A DNA stretch of 64,000 nt from Fodinicurvata sp. EGI_FJ10296 (GCF_040712075.1 NZ_JBFCVL010000004.1:1-64000); one strand, 5' to 3'; counted from the stretch's first letter, positions 53,452-62,866 are shown. Notes: generated by a model not told the origin, from the letters alone. A program made the numbers and translations.

Positions 53452-54627
53452 TTAGCCTTCCTGATCCTCCGCTAGGGCCGCGATGGTCCGGGTCAGTTGT
53501 CGGATCTCGCCGCGGAGTTCCCGGATCGTGTGGTCGCGCGCCTGCGGAAGATCGTCCGCCAGCCTCGTTAGATAGCCGTCCATATTGCGGATATGATGGC
53601 GCGTCGCTTCGTCGATGCCGAGCGTACCATCCTCCATCGCATTGGCAATCCTGCTCATCACCGGCGCCAGGTCGCGCTGCGTCTCCATGATCGTCCGCAT
53701 CATCGCCTGATCCCCGTGCAGATGATCCCCCAGAGACGACAGCGAGTCGGTCAGCGCATTCAATGCTTGATTCGTCTTTTGGCGCTGGTCCTCGGCATCG
53801 CCGATGGCGCGCTGCAGATTTTCGACATTCTCGGCCGTCTGTTCGACCATGCCTTGCAGGAAAGCGGGCGGCGCCGAGGAGGAAAAGCGATCGGACGGCG
53901 CGGATGAGTCGCCGCCGGCGTCTCCACCGGTAATCCGGACGACGCTGGCCATCCAGTCTTCCAAATCGTTGTAGAAACGGCCCTGGGCCTGACTGGCCTG
54001 CAATTCCATGAAGCCGAGAACGAGCGACCCCGCCAGGCCGAACAGGGACGACGAAAAGGCGGTGCCCATTCCTTCCAGCGGCGCCTCCAGTCCCTCTTTC
54101 AGATCGGCGAACACCACGCCCAGATTGCCGCCTTCGATCGACAGATCCCCGATCACGCCCGATACGGCGGTGATTGTCTGCAGCAGCCCCCAGAACGTCC
54201 CCAGCAAACCCAGGAAAATGAGCAGGCCGATCAGGTAGCGCGAGATTTCCCGGGATTCGTTCAACCGGGACCCAACGGCGTCCATGACCGAACGCATGAC
54301 CGGCGCCGGCATCGTAACAGTGCCCCGGCGATCGCCCAGAACCTGTTTCACCGGCGCCAGCAGCCGCGGCTCAGGCAGGGTTGCCGGAGCGGCCTTGTCT
54401 TGCCTGCGGGCCTTATAGCCCTGCATCCAGGTGATTTCCGGCTTGAGCGTCATCACCGATCGCATCGTATATCCGATGCCGACCAGCATGAGCGCCACGA
54501 TGACGCCGTTCAGCACCGCATTGGCCATGAACGCGTCGGAGAGACCCGGATACAGGACCGCACCAACCGCGATCACCGCGGCTACGAAAATATACATTCG
54601 GGTAAGGTAGCGATTCGGTCGCGACAT
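53452..54627 (-). CDS. MotA/TolQ/ExbB-like proton channel
   Basis: A 391-residue inner-membrane protein. It has four predicted spans: residues about 10-28, 33-55, 130-152 and 187-210. The third contains the proton-channel signature LGLLGTFWGLLQTI, and the fourth has AFSSSLFGLAGSLVLGFMEL, as in TolQ/ExbB/MotA. The long cytoplasmic loop (56-128) and the 180-residue C-terminal tail (with coiled-coil heptads) exceed ExbB and TolQ. It lies between the PE-repeat gene and the MotB-like gene, and pairs with the latter by Asp23 and this channel motif. Confidence 0.85.
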   Translation of the reverse strand: MSRPNRYLTRMYIFVAAVIAVGAVLYPGLSDAFMANAVLNGVIVALMLVGIGYTMRSVMTLKPEITWMQGYKARRQDKAAPATLPEPRLLAPVKQVLGDRRGTVTMPAPVMRSVMDAVGSRLNESREISRYLIGLLIFLGLLGTFWGLLQTITAVSGVIGDLSIEGGNLGVVFADLKEGLEAPLEGMGTAFSSSLFGLAGSLVLGFMELQASQAQGRFYNDLEDWMASVVRITGGDAGGDSSAPSDRFSSSAPPAFLQGMVEQTAENVENLQRAIGDAEDQRQKTNQALNALTDSLSSLGDHLHGDQAMMRTIMETQRDLAPVMSRIANAMEDGTLGIDEATRHHIRNMDGYLTRLADDLPQARDHTIRELRGEIRQLTRTIAALAEDQEG

Positions 54628-54725
54628 CGTCGTTGCTGGACCTCCTGTTTACAGTCCGTGCTGATCCGGGGCCGGTACGCGTGCAACGACCGGGCAGACG
54701 TACTCGGCTACAGAGTGCCCGCCAA

Positions 54726-56303
54726 TCAGCGGGACGACAAGTACAGGTCAACCCGATCGAGCGGACCCTCTGGCGCAGAGTCACCGAGCGCGCGTACGTC
54801 GACCCTCGTCGAGCGGACACCTCTATCGGTGAGGAACGTTCGTATCATGAAGCCGCGATCCAGGGATACCGTTCGCGCGCCCGCCCCTGCTCCCGTTCCG
54901 TCATCGGCAAAGCTGTCTATTCTGATCCTGAGGGACGGATTCTCGATCATGCGCTGGGCAAGGCCGCCGAGCAGCAGTCCGGCGGCATCGGACAACGCGC
55001 CTTCGCGACTCTCGAAAAGGATGCGATAGCCTTGCCCACCGCCCATCATGCCGACGGTCTCGCCCTCTGCCATGTCCACGGTCTGTCCCGGTTCCGGCAG
55101 GTCACCGATGCCTGGATTCGGCGGCAATGGTGGTAGCGCAGCCATGTCCGAGCTTGTCGATCCCGGTCGACGGGGTGCGTACTCCCCGAATTCCGGCGGC
55201 TCGACCAACCGCTGATCCTCTGGCCGGGCGACCAGGTCCGGTACCGGTTCCGCATCGTCGGGCACACGATTTGGCGTTTGATCGACAGACGGGGGCGGCA
55301 GAGTGTCGCCATGATCGGCGTCAGAGGACGCAGGCCCGGGTTCGGGTTCGGGTTCGGGTTCCGGTTCGGGTTCGGGTTCCGGTTCGGGTTCGGGTTCCGG
55401 TTCGGGTTCCGGTTCGGGCGCGGGCTCAGGTTCCGGTTCGGGCTCAGGTTCCGGTTCGGGCTCAGGTTCCGGTTCGGGCGCGGGCTCAGGTTCCGGTTCG
55501 GGCTCAGGTTCCGGTTCGGGCGCGGGCTCGGGTTCAGGCTCAGGCTGCTGGGATTCCGGCTCAGGCCCCGGTTCGGATTCCGGATGTGGCGCTGGCTCGG
55601 GCTGCGGTTGAGGTTCGCGTTGCGGGCGAGGTTCGGGGCGGGGTTCCGGTGTTGGCTCGGCGGCGACCTCGGTGCCGGGCGCACGCGCCGGCTCAGGCAT
55701 CGTTATCGGTTGCGAAAGATCCAGCGTAGGCGGCGGGCCGGGAATCGATACGACGCGCTGCCGGTCTGGTTCCACGTCAACAGGCTCTTCGAATTCCAAC
55801 TCGCCGGCAGCTGGCTCATCCGGTTCGGAAGCAAGGGGTGGATCGGTCGGTTCGGGGGCGGCCGGCTCCGGGTCGGCGGGTCGGGGTGCTGCTACATCGA
55901 AATCCTGACCTGGATCCGGCGGCTCGACCGGCGCCGGACGAGGCCTTTCGATATCCCGAGCGTCGGGCACTGGCGCCGGCTGGGTTGGCTCCTTCCTCGT
56001 TTCGGGCAACAACGGCCGTGGCGGTGGCGGCGGCGGCCGCTCGAATCCCGGGAGTGGATCGCCGGAGGGGCGCGACGGTGCCGGTCCAAGCGAGTCGAGA
56101 ACGCCCTGATCGATTGTAACGCCCGATCCGCTCGATCCGCCAATAATGACCTGAGCGGCTGACATTCCCGGCACAGCAGACGACAAACACACCGCCACCA
56201 GGGCCGTTCCGAGCAGTTCGGCCGCCATACCACGCTTTGCCCGGACACAGCGGGCGCAACCAGGGCGATATCGGAAAGTGATGAAGGAATGTGGTGTCGT
56301 CAT
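54726..56303 (-). CDS. secreted OmpA-like protein with long Pro-Glu repeat
   Basis: A 525-residue exported protein. A basic start (RCVRAKRG) leads to a hydrophobic signal (residues about 30-48). The mature region is Pro-rich, with roughly 100 residues of alternating Pro-Glu near the centre (the most repetitive part near residues 220-320). This resembles the stiff periplasm-spanning PE/PK linkers of TonB. The last 100 residues form an OmpA-like domain ([44 protein letters not shown]). ATG at 56303 has a weak ribosome-binding site, so a shorter form from 56228 is possible. It heads a three-gene operon with the MotA-like and MotB-like genes. Confidence 0.8.
   Translation of the reverse strand: MTTPHSFITFRYRPGCARCVRAKRGMAAELLGTALVAVCLSSAVPGMSAAQVIIGGSSGSGVTIDQGVLDSLGPAPSRPSGDPLPGFERPPPPPPRPLLPETRKEPTQPAPVPDARDIERPRPAPVEPPDPGQDFDVAAPRPADPEPAAPEPTDPPLASEPDEPAAGELEFEEPVDVEPDRQRVVSIPGPPPTLDLSQPITMPEPARAPGTEVAAEPTPEPRPEPRPQREPQPQPEPAPHPESEPGPEPESQQPEPEPEPAPEPEPEPEPEPEPAPEPEPEPEPEPEPEPEPEPAPEPEPEPEPEPEPEPEPEPEPEPEPEPGPASSDADHGDTLPPPSVDQTPNRVPDDAEPVPDLVARPEDQRLVEPPEFGEYAPRRPGSTSSDMAALPPLPPNPGIGDLPEPGQTVDMAEGETVGMMGGGQGYRILFESREGALSDAAGLLLGGLAQRMIENPSLRIRIDSFADDGTGAGAGARTVSLDRGFMIRTFLTDRGVRSTRVDVRALGDSAPEGPLDRVDLYLSSR
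55337..55543 (-). repeat. GGTTCG/GGCTCA hexamer repeats coding Pro-Glu
   Basis: The plus strand reads GGTTCG, GGTTCC or GGCTCA units over about 200 bases, encoding Pro-Glu on the minus strand. The near-identical units are prone to slippage, but six-base steps keep the reading frame, so length variation would only change the linker length. Confidence 0.9.
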
Positions 56304-56433
56304 GAGCGACGCCCAACGGTGTTGTTGCCGATACTCGCCGCCTCGTCAGTCTGGAAGCAAGTTTCGCTCAGCATTCGGACTGGACAATAAACCATGCCGG
56401 GCATTGCCAACAAACGGTTTAGCAGTCCGTTTT

Positions 56434-57360
56434 TCAAGCAGGCCGTCCCTTTCCGTTGTCGCCAGCTTTCCTCACCTCGCCCCCATCCTTGTTGGCGACG
56501 CCGGGACCACTATCGGCGGAGGCTTTATCCAGCCGTTCCCGCTGATCACGCTTCCGGGCCGCACTTTCTCCCGCCGACCTGAGAAGCTTGCCCAGATGAA
56601 TGTGCAGACCGGCATTGGCGGCCAGGACGCTACCGCCCTTTAACGGTGCACGTCCGCCCCCGACCTCCGTCACGTAGCCGCCAGCCTCCGAGACCAGAAT
56701 GATTCCGGCGGCGATATCCCACGGGTGAAGGCCGAATTCCCAATACCCCTCAAAGCGGCCGGCCGCCACATAGGCCATATCCAGCGCGGCCGATCCCATC
56801 CGGCGGACGCCGGCGACGCGGGGCATCAGTTGCGACAGTTCTTCGGAAAAACGTTCGGCGTCACCCATGCCGTGATGGGGAATGCCGGTGCCGATGACCG
56901 AAGCGATCAGTTCCCGGCGCGCCGAGACGCGGATGCGCCGGTCGTTGAGATAGGCACCCTGGCCTTTTTCGGCGCGGTAAAGTTCCATCGTGATCGGGTT
57001 GTAGACGACCCCGGCGACGATTTCGCCGTCACGTTCCAGACCGACCGATATCGAAAAGTGGGGAATGCCGTGCAGAAAGTTGGTGGTCCCGTCCAATGGA
57101 TCGACCATGAACCGGTGACGTCCGTCCTGCGACGGAATCTCCTTGCTCTCCTCAAGCACGAATCCGTATTCGGGACGGGCCTTGCGCAGTTCGGCCACAA
57201 GGGTCTTTTCCGATTTCATATCGGCTTGCGACACGAAATCCGCCGGTCCTTTGCGGGACACCTGCAGATTCTCGACCTCGCCAAAATCGCGGACCAAACC
57301 TTTTCCGGCGCGTTCGACGGCTCTGACCATGACGTTCATGGTGGGGGAGCGGATTACCAT
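56434..57360 (-). CDS. inositol monophosphatase family protein (SuhB-like)
   Basis: A 308-residue Mg/Li-sensitive phosphatase. It has the metal-site motifs VLEESKE and DPLDGTTNFLHGIPHFSISVGLE, plus HPWDIAAGIILVSEAGGYVTEVGG. Residues up to about 265 are the usual length for SuhB; a 40-residue Lys/Gly/Asp-rich tail follows. SuhB also binds rRNA antitermination complexes in E. coli; whether this one does is unknown. ATG at 57360 with GGGGAG-type spacing. It lies 9 bases downstream of efp on the same strand. Confidence 0.9.
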   Translation of the reverse strand: MVIRSPTMNVMVRAVERAGKGLVRDFGEVENLQVSRKGPADFVSQADMKSEKTLVAELRKARPEYGFVLEESKEIPSQDGRHRFMVDPLDGTTNFLHGIPHFSISVGLERDGEIVAGVVYNPITMELYRAEKGQGAYLNDRRIRVSARRELIASVIGTGIPHHGMGDAERFSEELSQLMPRVAGVRRMGSAALDMAYVAAGRFEGYWEFGLHPWDIAAGIILVSEAGGYVTEVGGGRAPLKGGSVLAANAGLHIHLGKLLRSAGESAARKRDQRERLDKASADSGPGVANKDGGEVRKAGDNGKGRPA

Positions 57361-57369
57361 GGCTGTCGC

Positions 57370-57936
57370 CTATTCCTTAGACCGCTCCAGATAGGAACTA
57401 TCGGCCGTGTTGACGACGATTCGTGTGCCGACTTCAATGTGCGGCGGGACCATCACCTTGACGCCGTTGCTGACGATCGCCGGCTTGTAGGACGACGACG
57501 CCGTCTGCCCCTTGACAACCGGCTCGGACTCAACGACCTCGAGCACGACGGTCGAGGGCAGATCGGCCGTGATCGGCGTCCCCTCATGCATCTTCACCGT
57601 GCAGATCATGCCGTCCTTGAGAAAGACCTTGCTCGGCCCGATCGTGTCGCCCTCGATGACGTGTTGCTCGAAGTTTTCCAAATCCATGAAGGTATACTGA
57701 TCGCCTTCGTGGAACAGGAACTGCATTTCGGCATCGTCGAGTCGCGCGCGCTCAACCGTCTCCTGCGTCCGGAACCGCTGATTGTCCTTGGTGCCCGTGC
57801 GCATGTCCTTCATTTCGACCTGAATGACCGCATTGCCCTTTCCGGGCTGGATCAGATCGATTTTGGTCACCAGCATCAGCTTATCGTTGTATTCCAGCAC
57901 ATTTCCCGGCCGGATGGTAATGGCGTTGACCTTCAT
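57370..57936 (-). CDS. efp: elongation factor P
   Basis: A 188-residue EF-P, which relieves ribosomes stalled on polyproline. It has the three beta domains: KVNAITIRPGNVLEYNDKLMLVTKIDLIQPGKGNAV, where Lys33 in PGKGN is the position modified in E. coli, then the middle and TRIVVNTADSSYLERSKE C-terminus. The second ATG (57936) is chosen because GGGA lies about seven bases upstream and because it gives the usual length. It is divergent from epmA, the enzyme that modifies that Lys. Note the window also encodes a Pro-Glu repeat protein, a natural EF-P client. Confidence 0.97.
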   Translation of the reverse strand: MKVNAITIRPGNVLEYNDKLMLVTKIDLIQPGKGNAVIQVEMKDMRTGTKDNQRFRTQETVERARLDDAEMQFLFHEGDQYTFMDLENFEQHVIEGDTIGPSKVFLKDGMICTVKMHEGTPITADLPSTVVLEVVESEPVVKGQTASSSYKPAIVSNGVKVMVPPHIEVGTRIVVNTADSSYLERSKE

Positions 57937-58092
57937 CGACATTCCCGAACTGAATTCAATTTCGATTGCGTTAAACGACTCGGTCGGGCACCGGTATCAC
58001 CGGCCCCGTCTCGAACGGCGCGACCCTAACAGCATGGCGCGGTCAAGACAACGCGCTTCTCCCGCAGGTCCCGCGACCATCGGATTTCGACC

Positions 58093-59193
58093 ATGACACG
58101 AACATCCAGTTCATCCAATCGGGGCGACGATACAGGTACCGCTGCCTGGTGGCGGCCGGAGCTGTTCGATGGCAAGCGGGACCGGCTCGCTGCGCGGGCC
58201 CGGATCATCCGGTCGCTCAGGGCCGTTTTCGAAGCCGAGAATTTCATTGAGGTTGAAACCCCGGCATTGCAGGTCAGCCCCGGCCTGGAGCCGCATCTGC
58301 AAGCGTTCTCCACGACGCTGATCGATGGGCACCCCGACGACCGGGCCATGCGATACCTGCACACATCGCCGGAATTCGCGATGAAGAAGCTGCTGGTCGC
58401 GGGAATGGAGCGCATCTACCAGTTTTCCAGGGTTTTTCGGAATGGCGAGCGCTCGGCCACCCATCACCCCGAATTCGTTATGGCGGAGTGGTACCGTGCG
58501 GGCGCGCCATCTTCGGCATTGATACAGGACTGCCGGCGACTGCTCGTAGCGGCGGCCGAGGCGGCGGGAACCGGCACGCTGAGATGGGGCGGCCATCGCG
58601 CCGATCCGTCGGCCGAGTGGGAGATTCTGACGACCGCCGATGCGTTTCGCCGTCATGCCGACATAGATCTGCCCGCCCTGATCGACAATCCGGCCGATCC
58701 GTCACCGGCGCCGATGGCCGCCGCTGCGGCATCGCTGTCGATCCGCACGGCTCCGGATGACCGGTTCGACGACATCTTTTTCCGGATTTTTCTGGAACGC
58801 ATCGAGCCTCATCTGGGCATTGGTACCCCGACGGTGCTGACCGACTACCCGGTTTCCATGGCCGCGCTGTCGCGACCCAAGCCCGAAGATCCGGCCCTCG
58901 CTGACCGATTCGAGCTCTATGTCTGCGGAATGGAACTGGCCAACGCGTTCGGCGAGTTGACGAATGCTGACGAGCAGCGCCGTCGGTTCATGGCAGACAT
59001 GGACCTGAAACAACGCCTTTACGGCGAACGCTATCCGCTCGATGATGATTTTCTGGCAGCGCTGGAATTCGGGCTGCCCGACAGCGCCGGTATCGCTCTC
59101 GGGATCGACAGGCTGGTCATGCTCGCCACAGGCGCCGATCACATCGAGGATGTTCTGTGGGCGCCGGTCGCCGCCGCCGGGTCAGGCCGGTAA
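58093..59193 (+). CDS. epmA: EF-P lysine beta-lysyltransferase (EpmA/GenX)
   Basis: A 366-residue class II aminoacyl-tRNA-synthetase-like enzyme that attaches beta-lysine to EF-P. It resembles the catalytic domain of lysyl-tRNA synthetase without its anticodon-binding domain: IRSLRAVFEAENFIEVETPALQVSPGLEPHL, YLHTSPEFAMKKLL, FSRVFRNGERSATHHPEFVMAEWYRA, and GIALGIDRLVML. The start at 58093 is an ATG; the first 16 residues are not conserved. It is divergent from efp, separated by about 156 bases. EpmB, which makes the beta-lysine donor, is not in this window. Confidence 0.93.
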   Translation: MTRTSSSSNRGDDTGTAAWWRPELFDGKRDRLAARARIIRSLRAVFEAENFIEVETPALQVSPGLEPHLQAFSTTLIDGHPDDRAMRYLHTSPEFAMKKLLVAGMERIYQFSRVFRNGERSATHHPEFVMAEWYRAGAPSSALIQDCRRLLVAAAEAAGTGTLRWGGHRADPSAEWEILTTADAFRRHADIDLPALIDNPADPSPAPMAAAAASLSIRTAPDDRFDDIFFRIFLERIEPHLGIGTPTVLTDYPVSMAALSRPKPEDPALADRFELYVCGMELANAFGELTNADEQRRRFMADMDLKQRLYGERYPLDDDFLAALEFGLPDSAGIALGIDRLVMLATGADHIEDVLWAPVAAAGSGR

Positions 59194-59296
59194 CTACTGC
59201 GCCCTTGCGCATACCGGCCATGCCTTCCACTGGAATGTTGAGATGGCGTAGTGTCTGCCGGGCTTTCTCTTCTGCCCTCCCGGAGCCAGAGCTTCC

Positions 59297-60076
59297 GTGC
59301 CGACATCCGACGATAACGCCAACGACATTTCCGCGGTCGCGGGATCCATTTCATATGGATCTCCCGGCCGCGCCCTCGGCCACGCCGCACTGCTCGCCTT
59401 TTCCGCACCCGGCATCGTGATGACGGCGAGCTATGTCGGATTCGGTTCGCTCGTCCGGGCGAGCGATCTGACGCTGGCTCAGGGTGTCCTCTCCTCGATG
59501 CTCGGCTACGCACTGCCCGGCCAGATCGCGCTGGTCGAGTTGTATGCTGTGGGCAGTTCGCTCCTGATAACGACGGCGGCGGTCGCCCTGACCAATGTGC
59601 GGTTGCTGCCGATGGTCCTGGCATTGATGCCGCATCTCCGAGCGCCGGGAACGCCCCGCTGGCGGTATTATGCCGCCGCCCATCTGATCGCCATAACCGG
59701 CTGGGTGTACGCCATGCGCGACTGCCCCCGGCTGCCGCCCCGTGAAAGGCTGTCGTTCCTGGTCGGGTTCTCCGGCACATTGTTCTTGTTCACGGTCGCC
59801 GCGACGGTGGCGGGGTTCTTCCTTGCCGGCAGCGTTCCACCTTATGTGTCGCTGGGGCTGGTCTTTCTGAACCCGATCTATTTCATGCTCGTCCTGACCG
59901 CCGATCTGAGGGATCGGGCACGGCTCCGGGCCATGGTTCTGGGCGCCGTCCTTGGACCGCTGTTCCATCTTGTAAACCCTGACTGGGGCCTGCTGGCGAC
60001 AGGTTTCGTCGCCGGCACCCTGGCTTATCTGTCGACGCGCCTTGCGTCGAAGCCCCCTGCTGCAGGTAGCGCCTGA
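59297..60076 (+). CDS. azlC: AzlC family branched-chain amino-acid exporter permease
   Basis: A 259-residue polytopic protein of the AzlC family. Its first conserved span is LGHAALLAFSAPGIVMTASYVGFGSLVRA, and a later one is LLITTAAVALTNVRLLPMVLALMP. AzlCD pairs export branched-chain amino acids. The open frame starts with GTG at 59297; the first 20 residues (SDDNANDIS) are acidic and not conserved. It overlaps the AzlD gene by one base (TGATG), so the two are translationally coupled. Confidence 0.88.
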   Translation: MPTSDDNANDISAVAGSISYGSPGRALGHAALLAFSAPGIVMTASYVGFGSLVRASDLTLAQGVLSSMLGYALPGQIALVELYAVGSSLLITTAAVALTNVRLLPMVLALMPHLRAPGTPRWRYYAAAHLIAITGWVYAMRDCPRLPPRERLSFLVGFSGTLFLFTVAATVAGFFLAGSVPPYVSLGLVFLNPIYFMLVLTADLRDRARLRAMVLGAVLGPLFHLVNPDWGLLATGFVAGTLAYLSTRLASKPPAAGSA

Positions 60077-60420
60077 TGCCGGATTGGGTGGGAGACAGCG
60101 CGTTCTATGGCGCGGCGATTGCCGCGGCCGCAATCACCTATTTCTGGCGGGCGCTGGGGGTCGCCCTTTCCGGCCATCTACGCCATGACGGTCCGCTGCT
60201 CAACTGGGTCGCTTGCATCGCTTATGCCCTGCTAGCGGGCCTGATTGCGCGCATGATCGTGTTGCCAATCGGACCTCTGGCGGAGACCACGATGATCGCC
60301 CGGCTCAGCGGCGCCGGCATGGCGGCGCTGGCGTTCTTTCTGCTCAGGCGCAATATCCTGGCTGCCGTCGCCATCGGCGCCACCGGCCTCGTGCTGATGA
60401 ACCGGTTCGTCGCCTTCTGA
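60076..60420 (+). CDS. azlD: AzlD family small transport subunit
   Basis: A 114-residue integral-membrane protein with four predicted spans: AAAITYFWRALGVAL, WVACIAYALLAGLI, MAALAFFLLRRN and VAIGATGLVLMN. This is the size and layout of the AzlD partner of AzlC. Its ATG overlaps the AzlC stop by one base. The gene is convergent with the spermidine-synthase-like gene, ending four bases from its stop. Confidence 0.85.
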   Translation: MPDWVGDSAFYGAAIAAAAITYFWRALGVALSGHLRHDGPLLNWVACIAYALLAGLIARMIVLPIGPLAETTMIARLSGAGMAALAFFLLRRNILAAVAIGATGLVLMNRFVAF

Positions 60421-60423
60421 GCA

Positions 60424-62145
60424 TCAGTTCAAAAGCAGCGCAGGCGGCAGGCTTTCGACGATATGACGGCGATAGGTCATTTGCTCCTGACGCGCGGAAA
60501 CGACGAAGCGGTTGTTCTCGTCCGTCAGCACGCGTCCGTGGCCCAGATCGGAAGCGCCGATCCGCTCGGCGCCCGCAAACGCCGCAATCAGCCCGTCGCG
60601 AACCGCCGCTGGCGCTTCGTCGAATGTGGCCGCTTCCGGGTCCAGCATCGGCGGGCTCGCCAGATAGGCGTTGCCAACGTCGCTGCCCGGGGCAACATCT
60701 TCGATTACCGTGGTCATGCCGAAAACGCTGACCACTGTCGCCAGCAGATCGGAATCGATGATGGAAGCGTTCGCAGTCGCGATGGTGTTGAAAGCGACAG
60801 TTCCGCCCGGTGTCAGGCAACTGCGCAGATCTTCGAAAAACTCCCGAGTGACCAGATGGTCGGGGATGCCGTCGCCGGCAAACAAATCCACGAGAATGGC
60901 ATCGTATCGCTGACCATCGTCGCCGGGGCAATGCCGGGCGAATATCCGGGCATCCACCTCGTGCACGGGTACGCGGCCCGGATCGAAGCCGAAATAGTCG
61001 GTCGCGATATCGACCACGGTCGGACTGATTTCCACGGCATCCACCGGATAGCCTTCGCCGGTCAGCATCATCGGCACGCTGCCGATCCCCAGGCCGAGAA
61101 CGAGCACACCTTGTGACCTGTTGCGCTGCCGGGCGATGGCTGTCAGCGCATGCGGAAATCCGATGGAGGCGGGGGCAACGCCATTCTCCGCGGGAAGGCG
61201 CTGCATACCCATATTCATGCCGTCGACCAGCATCACGCGATCGGTTTCGCCCGCCTGTGCCGGTATGTCTACCACGCGAACGGTTCCGTGAGCCGACGGA
61301 GACGCTGTGACCACATCATACCCGAAGGCGCTGATGGCCGGACGCCCCGGCAGCCCGAAATGAATGCCTTGCGACAGAACCGCCATCAGAACCGCGATCA
61401 CCGCAGCCTTTACGGCGCGGATGCGGTCCTCGCGCGGGCGGCCGCTGAACACCGCCCAGCCGGCCGACACGGTGGCCAGTGCCACGGCAACGGCCAGCAG
61501 GCTGCTGAAATTTGTCAGGTGGGGTATGAAAACAAACGCCGCCGCAAGCACGCCGATGACCGACCCCGCGGTAGACCACGCAAAGACGTTGCCCGAACCC
61601 GCATCCGCCGACCCACGGCGGAATGTGGCCACCAGTAGCGGATTCATGCCCGCCAGGATGACCAGAGCCGGTCCCAGCAGAACCACGGAGGCGAGAATGG
61701 CCCCCAAAGCCAGATCGAGTCGGGCCAGCAATGGAAAAAGATTGGGATAGACCAGCGCCCCGAAGGCGAGGCAACCACCGGCCACGGCCGGGGCCGTGCC
61801 GAACATGCCATCGGCGTCGCCAGGACGCCGCCCGTTGGACAACCAGCCGCCGAGCGCATATCCGGCAGCAAGGGCAACAAGCGTCACCACTAGAATCCCG
61901 GTCCAGATATAGAGGCTTACCCCGAAATAGGGAGTAAGGATCCGGCTGGCGATAAGCTGGAGGGCGAGTGTGGCCGCACCAGTTACGAAAAGGGCGAACA
62001 GGCGAAGCCCCTGACCAACAATGCCGCCGCCCTCGTCGCTGTTGCGCCGGCTGGATGCAGCGCGACCGCGCTGACCAGCCGCAGCGTTCGGGTACGCATC
62101 CCGACCGTCAGGCCGCTCCGGATGCCCGTTCATTGCCGCGCCCAT
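60424..62145 (-). CDS. fused membrane / spermidine-synthase-like protein
   Basis: A 573-residue protein. The first 45 residues are a hydrophilic leader. From about 45 to 270 are seven or eight membrane spans (for example FALFVTGAATLALQLIASRILTPYFG), as in the fused MFS-type/spermidine synthase family. The C-terminal half has the aminopropyltransferase fold, with SAM motif VLVLGLGIGSVPMMLTGEGY, DAVEISPTVVDIA and YDAILVDLFAGDGIP. Whether it makes a polyamine is unproven; the family is widespread and mostly uncharacterised. ATG at 62145; an ATG four codons later is possible. Convergent with azlD. Confidence 0.85.
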   Translation of the reverse strand: MGAAMNGHPERPDGRDAYPNAAAGQRGRAASSRRNSDEGGGIVGQGLRLFALFVTGAATLALQLIASRILTPYFGVSLYIWTGILVVTLVALAAGYALGGWLSNGRRPGDADGMFGTAPAVAGGCLAFGALVYPNLFPLLARLDLALGAILASVVLLGPALVILAGMNPLLVATFRRGSADAGSGNVFAWSTAGSVIGVLAAAFVFIPHLTNFSSLLAVAVALATVSAGWAVFSGRPREDRIRAVKAAVIAVLMAVLSQGIHFGLPGRPAISAFGYDVVTASPSAHGTVRVVDIPAQAGETDRVMLVDGMNMGMQRLPAENGVAPASIGFPHALTAIARQRNRSQGVLVLGLGIGSVPMMLTGEGYPVDAVEISPTVVDIATDYFGFDPGRVPVHEVDARIFARHCPGDDGQRYDAILVDLFAGDGIPDHLVTREFFEDLRSCLTPGGTVAFNTIATANASIIDSDLLATVVSVFGMTTVIEDVAPGSDVGNAYLASPPMLDPEAATFDEAPAAVRDGLIAAFAGAERIGASDLGHGRVLTDENNRFVVSARQEQMTYRRHIVESLPPALLLN

Positions 62146-62185
62146 CCTGGCAAGCAGCGTTTCGAATCGGTCGGGGACGGCGGTA

Positions 62186-62515
62186 TCAGTCCTTGATCTC
62201 CGTCATGATCTGGTCGTGAGCCACCGCCAGCAACTCATCCATTTTCTTGCGAAGACGATGATCACTCAGTTCGACATTCGCCGCCTTGAAATCTGCCCGG
62301 ACCTTTTCGACCACGTCCTCATGGCCGGGTCGCTCGAAATCCGCGGCGATCACCTCGCGTGCATATGTCGCGGCATCGTCAGCCGATTTGCCGAGCAGCT
62401 CCGCAGCCCAGAGGCCCAGCAGGCGGTTTCGGCGATTGGTTATCCTGAACAGCAGCTCCTGGTCGTGCTGAAATTTTGCTTCGAATGCTTTCTTGCGTTC
62501 GTCGAAGGTGTTCAT
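62186..62515 (-). CDS. F1-ATPase zeta subunit (DUF1476)
   Basis: A 109-residue helical protein of the DUF1476 family. In Paracoccus this family is the zeta subunit that inhibits ATP hydrolysis by F1-ATPase. It begins MNTFDERKKAFEAKFQHDQELLFRI, with RRNRLLGLWAAELLG and AREVIAADFERPGHEDVVEKV. The N-terminal basic segment (DERKKAFEAKF) is the part that docks into F1. It lies in the alphaproteobacterial-specific position divergent from purC. Confidence 0.93.
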   Translation of the reverse strand: MNTFDERKKAFEAKFQHDQELLFRITNRRNRLLGLWAAELLGKSADDAATYAREVIAADFERPGHEDVVEKVRADFKAANVELSDHRLRKKMDELLAVAHDQIMTEIKD

Positions 62516-62866
62516 GCGGATCGGTCTCCGAAAACATGCGTTGGCCCAGTCTGCAATCCGGGCTCGACAACCTCTGCCTGACAACGGCCCTGTCTGACAA
62601 TGACCCTGGCGATGGCTTCCGGCAATGGGTAGCAGGCAAACCAACCCGTCGCAATGGTACCCTGCCCGATACCCCGCGCCTGTTACCTCCGCCATGAGGC
62701 GCAGCTCCGGGCCCGGAACCGCTTTCGATGCATTTGGCTGATCCCGTCGGGGATCATTGAGCCGGACGAGGCAAGTTGCTATATGACATATGAGGCACGG
62801 TTACCGTCGCGCCCCATACCGCAAGTGTCCTTGCCTAGCCGATAGTTTTCAAGGAAGCAAAAGCCC
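62516..62866. other. divergent intergenic region between the zeta gene and purC
   Basis: This 351-base stretch contains no gene I can support; a 63-codon open frame (62654-62845) on the plus strand has no family likeness. It holds the promoter candidate for purC listed separately and presumably one for the zeta gene. GC is normal. The sequence near 62779-62795 (CTATATGACATATGAGG) is A/T-rich and has partial symmetry. Confidence 0.5.
62757..62785 (+). promoter_or_regulatory. candidate sigma70-type promoter for purC
   Basis: TTGAGC (62757-62762) and TATATG (62780-62785), 17-base spacer. Transcription would begin near 62792, giving a leader of about 75 bases before purC. I saw no purine riboswitch. 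Confidence 0.45.

Noticed and set aside
51676-54627. Zorya defence system (ZorA/ZorB)
   Set aside because: The motor pair resembles ZorAB in layout, but ZorC, ZorD and ZorE are absent, the long coiled coil is in the MotB-like protein, and the operon carries a PE-repeat secreted protein.
55337-55543. CRISPR array
   Set aside because: The units are 6-9 bases without unique spacers and encode Pro-Glu, so this is a coding repeat.
55278-56162. Plus-strand frame giving long [10 protein letters not shown] repeats
   Set aside because: It is a read of the Pro-Glu coding repeats on the wrong strand; the minus-strand frame has signal peptide and OmpA domain.
62654-62845. Small open frame before purC
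   Set aside because: Resembles nothing and covers the purC promoter region.
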